Assembly (NCBI GenBank): GCA_900539175.1
Contig: UQAW01000035.1
Coordinates: forward strand, 1-36,187
Reading direction: 5' to 3'
Origin: an uncultured Lachnospiraceae bacterium
GTDB taxonomy: Bacteria > Bacillota > Clostridia > Lachnospirales > Lachnospiraceae
DNA length: 36,187 bases
Shown: one piece after another, positions 24,317 through 31,659 of the stretch
How positions within the stretch are numbered: the stretch's first letter is position 1
Layout: the number at the start of each line of letters is the position of its first letter
Position numbers and translations under genes: made by a program
Notes under the pieces: model-generated
What the model was told of the DNA's origin: nothing
Seen by the model: the letters and a program-made list of their open reading frames with translations, nothing else
The model's database searches: none

Positions 24317-24513
24317 CCACCGGCTTAGCCGGTGGCTTGCCCTTCCCCTATAAGGGGCTTTTACCTGCTTGCGCCCGGAAGGCGCACTGAAGGTCCAACT
24401 GCACCACATTCGCAGCCGCCCCTAAAGGGGCTTTTTCAGTGTTTCCTTACTCTGGCGCAGCCCCAAAAGGGGCTTGCTGGTTTGCTTTGATTTCCTACTA
24501 CCACTCCAAGTGG
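24317..24513. ncRNA. Cluster of six short GC hairpins, possible structured RNA or mobile-element end
   Basis: Perfect hairpins in order: CCACCGGC/GCCGGTGG (24317-24335), CCCCT/AGGGG (24345-24357), GCGCC/GGCGC (24371-24385), GCCCCT/AGGGGC (24418-24431), GCCCC/GGGGC (24460-24473) and CCACT/AGTGG (24501-24513). The fourth is followed by TTTTT on the plus strand. The density of structure recalls IS200/IS605-type right ends and TnpB guide (omega) RNAs, but no tnpA or tnpB is present. The rest of the gap, 24166-24316, shows nothing I recognise. Confidence 0.4.
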
Positions 24514-24514
24514 T

Positions 24515-24661
24515 TTATTTCTTGTTTTTCTTCACCGGTTCACTCGTAAACGGGTCGATGTACTCTACTAATGACATCTGATCGTATTCTAAATCCTCTT
24601 TCAATTGATTTTGAATATACGCTTTTTTTGAAACTGCTCCATCGTTGTCTGCATGGTACAT
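24515..24661 (-). CDS. Small protein of 48 residues, unrecognised
   Basis: A short ORF with AAGGAG right before its ATG, 16 bp after the nitroreductase stop. It begins MYHADNDGAVSKKAYIQNQL, continues LEYDQMSLVEYIDPF and ends EPVKKNKK. It is acidic, then basic, with no signal peptide. It resembles the small accessory frames that sit beside some transposon genes, but I cannot name a family. The hairpin cluster begins immediately after its stop, so the two may belong to one mobile unit; alternatively it is the last gene of the preceding operon. Confidence 0.55.
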   Translation of the reverse strand: MYHADNDGAVSKKAYIQNQLKEDLEYDQMSLVEYIDPFTSEPVKKNKK

Positions 24662-24677
24662 CTCCTTATTTCAATAA

Positions 24678-25196
24678 CTATAATTCCTCCGCAATATCAT
24701 CCATCTCCCTGAACACATCATGCCACGGACGATACGGCCCGGCATTCGGTGCCGGATAGCCTACCGGCAGCAGGCAGACCGGTTTGATATGTCCAGGCAG
24801 ATGGAACGCCTCCCTAACCTTTGCCGGGTCAAACAGCAGAATCCAGACAGAGCCAAGCCCTAAATCCTCCGCCTCCAACATCATGTGCGTACAGACGATA
24901 CTGGCATCCATCTCCCCGCTGTCATAACCATCCACAAAAGTGCTGTGCCAGCTCCGTTCGGTATCCGCACAGACCAGAAAGACCAGAGATGCTTCATAGG
25001 TGCTTTTCGTTATAGAGCGTATTTTTTTCAGCGACTCTTCACTTTTCAATACATAGATCTTCTGCGGCTGGTAATTGACTGCCGTAGGTGCGATCATGGC
25101 TGCCTTCAAAATCTTTTGTATCTTCTCATCCTCCACCTTCCTTTGGGAATAAGAACGGACCGAATACCTCTTTCTTGTAAACTCCAAAAAATCCAT
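24678..25196 (-). CDS. Nitroreductase family protein (short form)
   Basis: A 172-residue FMN enzyme with RKRYSVRSYSQRKVEDEKI and AAMIAPTAVNYQPQKIYVL, the flavin-binding motifs. MDASIVCTHMMLEAEDLGLGSVWI and the ending LPVGYPAPNAGPY are typical of the ~170-residue nitroreductase branch. It differs clearly from the two in the MarR operon. The start overlaps the stop of the diaminopimelate decarboxylase-like gene by one base (TAATG), so it is translationally coupled to that gene. Substrate unknown. Confidence 0.92.
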   Translation of the reverse strand: MDFLEFTRKRYSVRSYSQRKVEDEKIQKILKAAMIAPTAVNYQPQKIYVLKSEESLKKIRSITKSTYEASLVFLVCADTERSWHSTFVDGYDSGEMDASIVCTHMMLEAEDLGLGSVWILLFDPAKVREAFHLPGHIKPVCLLPVGYPAPNAGPYRPWHDVFREMDDIAEEL

Positions 25197-26248
25197 TACA
25201 ACATCCTCACTTTCCTCAATATATCAAAACAGTCAAATGTAGCGAAATAATCCTCCGGTGTCTCCGCCCTCCGTATCAACTCAAAACTCCCTTCCTCCTT
25301 CAGGAGGATTTCCGCCGACTTTAACTTGCCATTATAATTGTAGCCCATGGAATACCCATGCGCCCCCGCATCGTGAATCGCAAGTATATCCCCCACCTCT
25401 ATCTTTGGCATCATCATAAAACGTCCCAATTCTGTATATATGGCAACATCCCCCATCCCTTCAGGTATCAGGATCTCTTCAAACGCCTTATGCACACCTT
25501 CCCCTATAAGCCTTATATCATTCGCTTCCTGCTCTGGCATATATGGGATGCCTATCCCTCCCGAAAAATTTATAAAGGAAACTGACACGCCAGTCTCTTT
25601 TTTCAACTGGACAGCCAGGCCAAACAGTTCCCTGGCAAGCATGGGATAATACTCATTGGTCACTGTATTGCTGGCAAGGAATGCATGGATCCCAAATCTT
25701 TTCACACCCTTTTCCTTCAGGATTTTAAACCCTTCCAACAACTGCCCTTTCGTGAAGCCAAATTTTGCGTCCTGCGGACTGTCCATGATATCCGTAGTGA
25801 TCCGGAACACCCCGCCTGGATTATAACGGCAGCTAATCGTATCGGGAAGACCTCCCGTTACCTTTTCCAGATATTCAATATGTGTAAAATCATCCAGATT
25901 GATCGTGGCGCCGATCTTTCTCGCATATTGAAATTCCTCTGCAGGCGTTGCATTAGAGGAAAACATGATATCCTTCCCCTTCACACCAATCGCGTGGGAA
26001 AGCATCAACTCCGTCAGGGAAGAACAGTCGCATCCAAATCCGTATTCCCTTAAAATATTGATAAGGAACGGGTTCGGATTCGCTTTTACCGCAAAAAACT
26101 CCTGAAATCCCTTATTCCATGCAAATGCTTCATTAAGCGCCCTGGCATTTTCCCGTATCCCCTTTTCATCATAAATATAAAACGGCGTAGGATACCGGCT
26201 TATGATCTCATCCAGTTTTTCCTTTGTGACAAATGGTATCTTCTGCAT
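25196..26248 (-). CDS. lysA: Diaminopimelate decarboxylase-like protein with internal deletion
   Basis: A PLP fold-III decarboxylase, 350 residues against ~420 for the family. The PLP Lys is present in FFAVKANPNPF, as are the substrate-side GCDCSSLTEL, SGGIGIPY and TELGRFM. Right after FMMMP, at about 25405, the protein jumps to KIEVGDILAIHDAGAHGYSMGYNYNGKL. Roughly 65 residues that normally hold the CE(S/N)xD catalytic-Cys motif at the dimer active site are missing, in frame. The remainder to the stop is well conserved (RRAETPEDYFATFDCF). Decarboxylase activity is therefore doubtful. The start at 26248 has AAGGAG 9 bp before it. It is coupled to a nitroreductase. Confidence 0.85.
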   Translation of the reverse strand: MQKIPFVTKEKLDEIISRYPTPFYIYDEKGIRENARALNEAFAWNKGFQEFFAVKANPNPFLINILREYGFGCDCSSLTELMLSHAIGVKGKDIMFSSNATPAEEFQYARKIGATINLDDFTHIEYLEKVTGGLPDTISCRYNPGGVFRITTDIMDSPQDAKFGFTKGQLLEGFKILKEKGVKRFGIHAFLASNTVTNEYYPMLARELFGLAVQLKKETGVSVSFINFSGGIGIPYMPEQEANDIRLIGEGVHKAFEEILIPEGMGDVAIYTELGRFMMMPKIEVGDILAIHDAGAHGYSMGYNYNGKLKSAEILLKEEGSFELIRRAETPEDYFATFDCFDILRKVRML

Positions 26249-26359
26249 GGGCATCTTCTCCTTCCGCACTTTCCGAAAATTTTGAAAAAACGGACCGGCC
26301 ATTGGCCGCTCAGATGCGGTCAGCAGCCAGTCCGTCATTTTTCCCATTTCCCTGCTGTT

Positions 26360-26515
26360 TTAATACTGATGGAATACCTTTGCAATGATCTTCCACTCAC
26401 CGTCGATCTTCAAAAGGCTGTGGAAATCTGTAAATGCGATCCCGTGCCAGTCTTCCAGTGTCACACGCACCGTAGCCGCCGTACCTTCAATACTCAGGTA
26501 AAAAGAGTCCTGTAC
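26360..26515 (-). pseudogene. NTF2-like/SnoaL-type protein, C-terminal remnant
   Basis: The frame reads VQDSFYLSIEGTAATVRV, then WHGIAFTDFHSLLKIDGEWKIIAKVFHQY-stop, the last ~50 residues of a nuclear-transport-factor-2-like (lumazine-binding type) protein. The N-terminal ~80 residues are missing. The sequence breaks at about 26515 and within 6 bp a HxlR fragment begins on the opposite strand. Confidence 0.75.
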
Positions 26516-26521
26516 CCTGTC

Positions 26522-26707
26522 GTTCCGCCAAAAACAGAATACTCCCTTACCGATCTGGGAAAATCCCTCTGTCCGATCATCATATCGATCTACCGCTGGG
26601 GAGAGCAGCTTTTTATCAATGCCGGGGTTGATAATCCCTGCAGTGAAGAAGATATCAAACGTCTTGCTGCCGTATCTTCGGATACAGAGGAACATTTGGA
26701 TGCATAA
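26522..26707 (+). pseudogene. HxlR family regulator, C-terminal remnant
   Basis: Sixty-one codons beginning VPPKTEYSLTDLGKSLCPII and continuing SIYRWGEQLF match the wing and last helix of HxlR regulators (Y-x-L-T-x-x-G-x-x-L). The recognition helix and start (about 50 residues) are missing. It faces the NTF2-like remnant head to head, so a single deletion took the promoter region and both 5' ends. Confidence 0.78.
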
Positions 26708-26761
26708 AAATGTCCCTCTGATTTTTTCATTATCAAACACCTTGTCTTTCCATTTTGCAAT

Positions 26762-27535
26762 TCACCGATGCTGGTTGTTCGCTTCCACGATTTCTGTCAA
26801 TCTGATATTTTCATTATGATACCGGGCATCAGGATTCTTTTCCGGCATATTTAGCCGGATGGCATTCTTCGGGCAGTGATGGATGCAAGCCATACATAGC
26901 TGGCAGTTTTCCATCGTATGAACTGCCTTCTGACGTTCCAGATAGATACAGCCTGCTGGACATACTCTTGTACAGATTCCGCACCCGATACAATCATCCG
27001 TCACCCGATACATTTTTTTCAGGAAATCATCTGATCCGCCGGTCTGCCTTGCAAGAAACTGCTGATGCCAGTCCCTGTCCTCCTGCGTGACTGGCTGTTT
27101 CCAGCATTTTCGTGAATCAATATCAGCCTTAATTGCCGCAATATGTTCATCTACCTTTTTCTCCGGTTCTGTGGCAATCTGCTCATTCATGTCAAAACCA
27201 GGCAGAAAATTATCGACCATCTTAATAGTGTTAATGTAATCAGCCTTCTTGCCAATGGCTGACAGCGCATTCTCTGCCAGTTCTGCTGCACCGCCATGGA
27301 TATTTCCATATGTCAGGATCAGGTAAAAATACTCTGTTTTAAAAGTGGCCTTCCTCAAAAACCCTTTTACCATATCCGGCATCTCATGTCCATATACAGG
27401 ACAGACCACTCCTATTGTTTCCGATTCAAATGTAAGTTCATCGTAATGTATTGCCTGCGGGATACTGACCTGTTCCGAACCTAACTGTTTTGCCACATAT
27501 AAGCTGTTTCCCGTACCCGTAAAATAAAAAACCAT
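26762..27535 (-). CDS. EFR1 family ferrodoxin (flavodoxin-like plus two 4Fe-4S clusters)
   Basis: A 257-residue fusion. MVFYFTGTGNSLYVAKQL is a flavodoxin FMN loop and GVVCPVYGHEMPDMVKGFL the second flavin loop. At the C-terminus are two bacterial ferredoxin motifs, CIGCGICTRVCPAGCIYL and CQLCMACIHHCPKNAI. The layout is that of the EFR1 flavodoxin/ferredoxin proteins of Clostridia, which move electrons between flavin and iron-sulfur partners. The start at 27535 follows GAGGTGA by a few bases; the longer frame runs into a palindromic repeat. It is flanked by AKR and nitroreductase genes. Confidence 0.92.
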   Translation of the reverse strand: MVFYFTGTGNSLYVAKQLGSEQVSIPQAIHYDELTFESETIGVVCPVYGHEMPDMVKGFLRKATFKTEYFYLILTYGNIHGGAAELAENALSAIGKKADYINTIKMVDNFLPGFDMNEQIATEPEKKVDEHIAAIKADIDSRKCWKQPVTQEDRDWHQQFLARQTGGSDDFLKKMYRVTDDCIGCGICTRVCPAGCIYLERQKAVHTMENCQLCMACIHHCPKNAIRLNMPEKNPDARYHNENIRLTEIVEANNQHR

Positions 27536-27550
27536 TTCATTCACCTCACA

Positions 27551-27653
27551 ACCGCAATCTGCATCCCCCACTTTGCGGTCTATTTGTCCCAAATTCGGTC
27601 AGCGTAGCCCGCTACGCCTCCCTTATTTGAACCAAATATCCCACAAATTGTGG
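27551..27653. repeat. Intergenic element with three perfect inverted repeats
   Basis: Three dyads follow one another: ACCGCAA/TTGCGGT (27551-27579), GCGTAGC/GCTACGC (27602-27617) and CCACAA/TTGTGG (27641-27653). They lie directly before the EFR1 gene and have a composition different from the neighbouring genes. It looks like an interspersed palindromic element; copies elsewhere in the genome would be needed to show that. Confidence 0.5.
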
Positions 27654-27732
27654 AATACATCTTGCGGAAAGCAATTTTCAAACACGCTCTAGGAAGCGGC
27701 ACGTTTTAAGTTACTTGCAGGATAACCTGAAA

Positions 27733-28584
27733 TCAATCATGTATCTTCATTCCATGCAGCAATTTTACAAAAGCCGGGGCGTAATGATTGACAATCTCGC
27801 TATGCCCCATATCAAGTACAGCAATCCTCTGCATTTCTTCTTCTGTCAGGCTGAAGTCCCATATATCAATGTTCTGTTCCATACGGTTTTTATGCACGGA
27901 TTTCGGAATGACTACGACACCCCTCTGTGTATTCCAGCGCAGTACAACCTGCGCCGCGCTTTTGCCGTATTTTTCTCCGATCTCTGTCAGCACAGGATTT
28001 GTGAAAATACCATGCTTCCCTTCCGCAAACGGCCCCCATGCCTCCGGCTGCACGCCATACTCTTTCATCAGGGCAAGCGCATCCTCCTGTTGGAAGAACG
28101 GGTGCAGCTCTATCTGGTTGACTGCAGGGATCACTTCGACTGTCTCGCAGATATCCGCAAGTACATGAGGATAACAGTTGCACACACCGATAGCCTTAAG
28201 TTTTCCCTCCTTATACGCTTCTTCCATCGCACGGTAAGCACCAATGTAATCACCAATCGGCTGGTGTATCAGATAAAGGTCAAGATAATCAAGCCCCAGC
28301 TTGTCTAAAGATGCCTGGATCGCCCCTTTGGCGCCTTCATAGCTGGCATCCTGCACCCACAGCTTAGTGGTGATGACCAGTTCACTGCGGGGAACTCCGC
28401 ATTTAGCGACTGCACTCCCGACCGCCTCCTCGTTCATATAGGCTGCCGCTGTATCGATCAGGCGGTATCCGGATGATATAGCATCCAGAACGGCCTGATC
28501 ACACTGCGCAGGATCAGGCACCTGAAACACTCCAAATCCTTCCATTGGCATTTTGATTCCATTGTTTAATGTTGTAAATTCCAT
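27733..28584 (-). CDS. Aldo/keto reductase
   Basis: A 283-residue AKR with the complete tetrad Asp44, Tyr49 (RLIDTAAAYMNEE), Lys74 (TTKLW) and His107 (LIHQP). It has the phosphate-binding end VVIPKSVHKNRMEQN. It is clearly the nearest relative of the AKR at 29159-30019, sharing EGFGVFQVPDPA and GKHGIFT.PVLTE, so the two form a duplicated pair separated by a broken third AKR. The start has GGAGG 8 bp upstream. Probably transcribed with the 29159-30019 gene. Confidence 0.93.
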   Translation of the reverse strand: MEFTTLNNGIKMPMEGFGVFQVPDPAQCDQAVLDAISSGYRLIDTAAAYMNEEAVGSAVAKCGVPRSELVITTKLWVQDASYEGAKGAIQASLDKLGLDYLDLYLIHQPIGDYIGAYRAMEEAYKEGKLKAIGVCNCYPHVLADICETVEVIPAVNQIELHPFFQQEDALALMKEYGVQPEAWGPFAEGKHGIFTNPVLTEIGEKYGKSAAQVVLRWNTQRGVVVIPKSVHKNRMEQNIDIWDFSLTEEEMQRIAVLDMGHSEIVNHYAPAFVKLLHGMKIHD

Positions 28585-28687
28585 GATATAATCCTCCATT
28601 CTTTCCCAGAAATGATTTAATAGTTGATCCTTGTATAAGATAAGGATGCCAGCTTTAGTGTATCCCCATTCTTTGTGTAAACCTCTG

Positions 28688-29131
28688 TTACCACAGTTTC
28701 TTTAGATATCCGGGAACATTGATGTTCTGTGGGCAATGCGACATACACTGTCCGCAGGCAATACAGGCGGAAGGGCAAATTCCTTTCTGCAATGCATCTT
28801 CCCACATTTTTCTGTCTTTGGTGAGCGACAGTTCATTATAAAGGTTCATCTATGCGGGAATCTCAATATCAGGGTTTGCCATCACATAAAACTTGGTTGC
28901 CAGATAATAGTCCTCACGCCGGAATTTCCTCAAGGCTTCTCCCAAAAAAGACTCTGATTCCCCCTGATGATAAACATAGGCTGTGTCGTAATAGTTAATC
29001 CCCCGCGCCATGGCATAATCTATAATTTCCTGTGCCTTCTGTCTGTCAATCCGCCCCCGGTTCATTGGCAGGCGCATATTGCCCATACCCAGCCGGGAAA
29101 GTTTTATATCCTGAAACTGCTTATAAATCAT
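28688..29131 (-). pseudogene. Iron-sulfur aldo/keto reductase with internal deletion
   Basis: The first 93 codons are a proper AKR start: FQDIKLSRLGMGNMRLPM, then GINYYDTAYVYHQGESE and LATKFYVMANPDIE. After IPA comes a stop codon (TAG, 28850-28852). In the same frame the sequence continues MNLYNELSLTKDRKMWEDA, then CPSACIACGQCMSHCPQNINVPGYL-stop at 28688. That second part is the C-terminal 4Fe-4S segment of this AKR subclass. About 200 central residues are missing. Only the two ends survive. Confidence 0.82.
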
Positions 29132-29158
29132 AAAAGTTCCTTCGTAGCCTCAGCGCTT

Positions 29159-30019
29159 TTAATCCGTTGTTGCGGAAAGAATATATTTTACAATGCCGGG
29201 ATCATTATGGTCAATGATCTCGCTATGGCCAAGGTCAAGGCCATCCACTTTTTTCATATCTTCATCAGAAAGCGTGAAATCCCAAATATCAAAATTTTGT
29301 TCCATCCTCTCTTTATGGACGGATTTCGGTAAAACTGACACACCCCTCTGCACATTCCATTTGAGCGCAATCTGTGCCGCAGATTTTCCATATTTCTTCC
29401 CGACTTCTGTCAGAACGGGATGCGTGAAAATACCATGCTTGCCCTCGGCAAGCGGCCCCCACGCCTGCGGCTGGCATCCGTACTGCTTCATATTCTCAAT
29501 CGCATTATATTGTGCATAAAACGGATGGAATTCTATCTGGTTGACCATCGGTTTTAAATCCACGATCTCTGCAAACTCCGTGAACTTTCCTACATAGAAA
29601 TTAGAAACACCGACCGCGCGTATTTTCTTCTCATTGTAAAGTTCTGTCATCGCTCTCCATGCACCATAAACGTCCCCATAAGGCTGGTGGATCAGGTAGA
29701 GGTCAAGATAGTCAAGGCCAAGTTTCTTCATAGACCGTTCAAATGCTTTCTTTGCTCCATCATAGCTTGCATCGCTGCACCAGAGTTTTGTTGTGATGAA
29801 CAGTTCTTCCCTTGTAACAAGCCCTGTATCAATAGCCTCTTTGACGGCCGCTCCGACCGCCTCCTCATTCATGTAAAGCGCAGCCGTATCAATCAAACGA
29901 TACCCTGTTCTGATCGCATCTAAAACAGCCTGCCTGCACTCCGCCGGATCAGGCACCTGAAATACGCCAAATCCTTCCAACGGCATTTCCACTCCATTCG
30001 ACAAAGTTAAATATTCCAT
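29159..30019 (-). CDS. Aldo/keto reductase
   Basis: A 286-residue AKR with tetrad Asp44, Tyr49 (RLIDTAALYMNEE), Lys78 (TTKLW) and His111 (LIHQP). Compared with its sister at 27733-28584 it has a 4-residue insertion before the Lys (KEAIDTGLVTREE). It lies divergent to a LysR regulator, with 265 bp between, the usual arrangement for LysR-controlled enzymes. The start is supported by GGAGG 10 bp upstream. Substrate unknown. Confidence 0.93.
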   Translation of the reverse strand: MEYLTLSNGVEMPLEGFGVFQVPDPAECRQAVLDAIRTGYRLIDTAALYMNEEAVGAAVKEAIDTGLVTREELFITTKLWCSDASYDGAKKAFERSMKKLGLDYLDLYLIHQPYGDVYGAWRAMTELYNEKKIRAVGVSNFYVGKFTEFAEIVDLKPMVNQIEFHPFYAQYNAIENMKQYGCQPQAWGPLAEGKHGIFTHPVLTEVGKKYGKSAAQIALKWNVQRGVSVLPKSVHKERMEQNFDIWDFTLSDEDMKKVDGLDLGHSEIIDHNDPGIVKYILSATTD

Positions 30020-30119
30020 TTGATAAAATCCTCCTTCTCTGGATCATTCTAAATAGTGGTTGAATAAAATGGTTTCCCAACTCCTCTACTATTCATTGCA
30101 CCGATTTTCTTGAGTCAGA

Positions 30120-30147
30120 TTGAAAAAAATTCTTTTTCTGTTATAAT
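30120..30147 (+). promoter_or_regulatory. Probable promoter of the LysR gene
   Basis: TTGAAA (30120-30125) and TATAAT (30142-30147) have a 16-bp spacer on the plus strand. The leader to the LysR start is ~130 bp and AT-rich. It overlaps the space shared with the divergent AKR, where LysR sites (T-N11-A) are possible but not distinct. Confidence 0.6.
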
Positions 30148-30284
30148 AAATATTGATATTTCAAGAAACACAAATTTACTGCAATTCCGTATTTCTATTT
30201 GAATTATATGATGTTTTATCGAAAAAGTACAATACGGATAGCGAATACTTCTATAAATATTATTGATACTGAAAGGTGATAATC

Positions 30285-31124
30285 ATGATTGAGCTGTATG
30301 AACTTCGCCAATTTGCGGCATTTGCAAACGCCGGAACACTATCAGAAGCTGCTGAAATTCTGCATCTTTCACAGCCTGCATTAAGCCGGAATATGAAAAA
30401 ATTGGAAGACGATCTGGGCGTTACTCTTTTCGTTAGAAAAAAGAACAGGCTTGAACTAAACGGGAACGGGGAATATGTACTGGGACTGACACAAAAACTC
30501 CTTGAAGATGCAGATTCCCTTACAGTAAAAGCAAGGGAATTTGACAGGCGAAACCGTACTATTGTTCTTGGTGTCTGCGCTCCTGCTCCTGTCTGGCGAC
30601 TTGCGCCACTTTTATCCAACCTATACCCACACATGGCATTGCAGACTGAAACGGATGAATGCAGACGGCTCCTGGCGGGGCTTGAAAGCAATATATACCA
30701 ACTTATCGCTGTAAATGAAAAACCAGAGGGAAAACAGTATTGTTGCAAAGAATGCGGCAAAGAATCCCTGATGTTTGCCCTGCCGAAAGGCCATAGATAT
30801 TCCAGAAGAAAAAGCCTGTCTTTTGCAGAAATGAATGGTGAAAACATTCTCTTAATGTCTGATATCGGCTTTTGGAACTTTGTACAGACCAAAAAGATGC
30901 CTGATTCACGTTTTTTGACACAAAGCGACCGTTTCGACTTTAATGAGTTGGTGCAGGCATCCTCTCTGGCTTCTTTTACCTCTGATCTGGCTGAAAAATA
31001 TATCGAAGTGGCTCCTGGACGCATCAATGTGCCGATTTCAGATGAGGAAGCAACCGTAACTTATCATCTTGTCTGTAAAGTAGAGAATAAAAAAGAGTTT
31101 ATATCTTTATTTTCGGCTTTATAG
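30285..31124 (+). CDS. LysR family transcriptional regulator
   Basis: A 279-residue LysR protein. The N-terminal HTH is ELRQFAAFANAGTLSEAAEILHLSQPALSRNMKKLEDDLGVTLF. The effector domain is shorter than usual, with little of the second subdomain ending after AFTSDLAEKYIEVAPGR.... The start at ATG 30285 fits GAAAGGTG upstream better than GTG 30276. It is divergent to an AKR gene and probably activates it, and it is a candidate regulator of the shared promoter set elsewhere in the window, whose layout suits LysR activation. The second LysR here is only a fragment. Confidence 0.92.
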   Translation: MIELYELRQFAAFANAGTLSEAAEILHLSQPALSRNMKKLEDDLGVTLFVRKKNRLELNGNGEYVLGLTQKLLEDADSLTVKAREFDRRNRTIVLGVCAPAPVWRLAPLLSNLYPHMALQTETDECRRLLAGLESNIYQLIAVNEKPEGKQYCCKECGKESLMFALPKGHRYSRRKSLSFAEMNGENILLMSDIGFWNFVQTKKMPDSRFLTQSDRFDFNELVQASSLASFTSDLAEKYIEVAPGRINVPISDEEATVTYHLVCKVENKKEFISLFSAL

Positions 31125-31229
31125 CCTGAAAAATGTTCATGTCCAAACAGTTAGGAAATCTTTTGATTTTGCCTTAAGGGAACAAATATAGAAATAAAGG
31201 CTTTCAGTCACAATTCCCCTATTCAAACC

Positions 31230-31256
31230 TTTTAACGATTACTGCTATCGTTAAAA
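31230..31256. repeat. TTTTAACGAT/ATCGTTAAAA dyad
   Basis: A 10-bp perfect inverted repeat around a 7-bp centre, in the gap between the LysR gene and the truncated flavodoxin lipoprotein. It is one of the TATCGTTAAAA-type motifs also found at 4919-4952, 11791-11991 and 20251. A GGTGC word follows, as at the other sites. Confidence 0.55.
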
Positions 31257-31633
31257 AGAGGTGCAAAATCGGAAAACGGAACAGTCCCCGCAACCGGGAA
31301 AAGGCTCAAAAGCAAAAAAATAAAACCGCAGAATCCGGGAAAAGGCTTATTTCCACGCATTTCTGCGGTTTTCCATTGTATCAATTTCGGTGTTGCGATG
31401 TTCTCTGTGTTGCCCAGCTTTTCGCCGTCCTTTACCACAATACTTGCCCCGGCAATAGCATCTGTAGTATCCACAGCCTCCGGCACGGAAAAATAGGCAA
31501 TCAGCACATTGGAACCTGTGGTCTGCGATTCTTCCAACTCTTCCGCGTTCATTACCCACTCATAATCGCTGCTGCATCCGGAAATGGTACCCATCAGCAA
31601 TATGCAAAACAAAACAACTGCTAATTTTCTCAT
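31232..31633 (-). pseudogene. Flavodoxin-domain lipoprotein, truncated
   Basis: The protein has a signal peptide with lipobox ISGC (residue 20), a short linker, and the flavodoxin start NVLIAYFSVPEAVDTTDAIAGASIVV. It reaches only GEKLGNTE before breaking at NIATPKLIQ, about 75 residues into a ~200-residue domain. The downstream frame crosses a terminator and is unlikely to be translated usefully. KLIQ and the 14-mer CATTGTATCAATTT at the break also occur at the break of the ORF at 4946-5536. It follows the flavodoxin-esterase gene by 26 bp with GGAG before its ATG, so it is in that operon. Confidence 0.8.
31313..31372 (-). terminator. Intrinsic terminator, minus strand
   Basis: AAAACCGCAGAA (31322-31333) and TTCTGCGGTTTT (31361-31372) form a 12-bp perfect stem with a 27-nt loop. 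On the minus strand it is followed by ATTTTTTT. It lies inside the tail of the truncated flavodoxin ORF. Confidence 0.7.
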
Positions 31634-31659
31634 TCAGAATGTCTCCTAACATATCCCTG

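Noticed and set aside
26360..26740. Full 126-codon ORF as one intact protein
   Set aside because: Only the last ~50 codons look like an NTF2-like fold; the first part is the antisense of the HxlR remnant.
28617..28805. Minus-strand ORF reading MGRCIAERNLPFRLYC
   Set aside because: It overlaps, in another frame, the iron-sulfur tail of the deleted AKR (CPSACIACGQCMSHCPQ), which is the real coding remnant.
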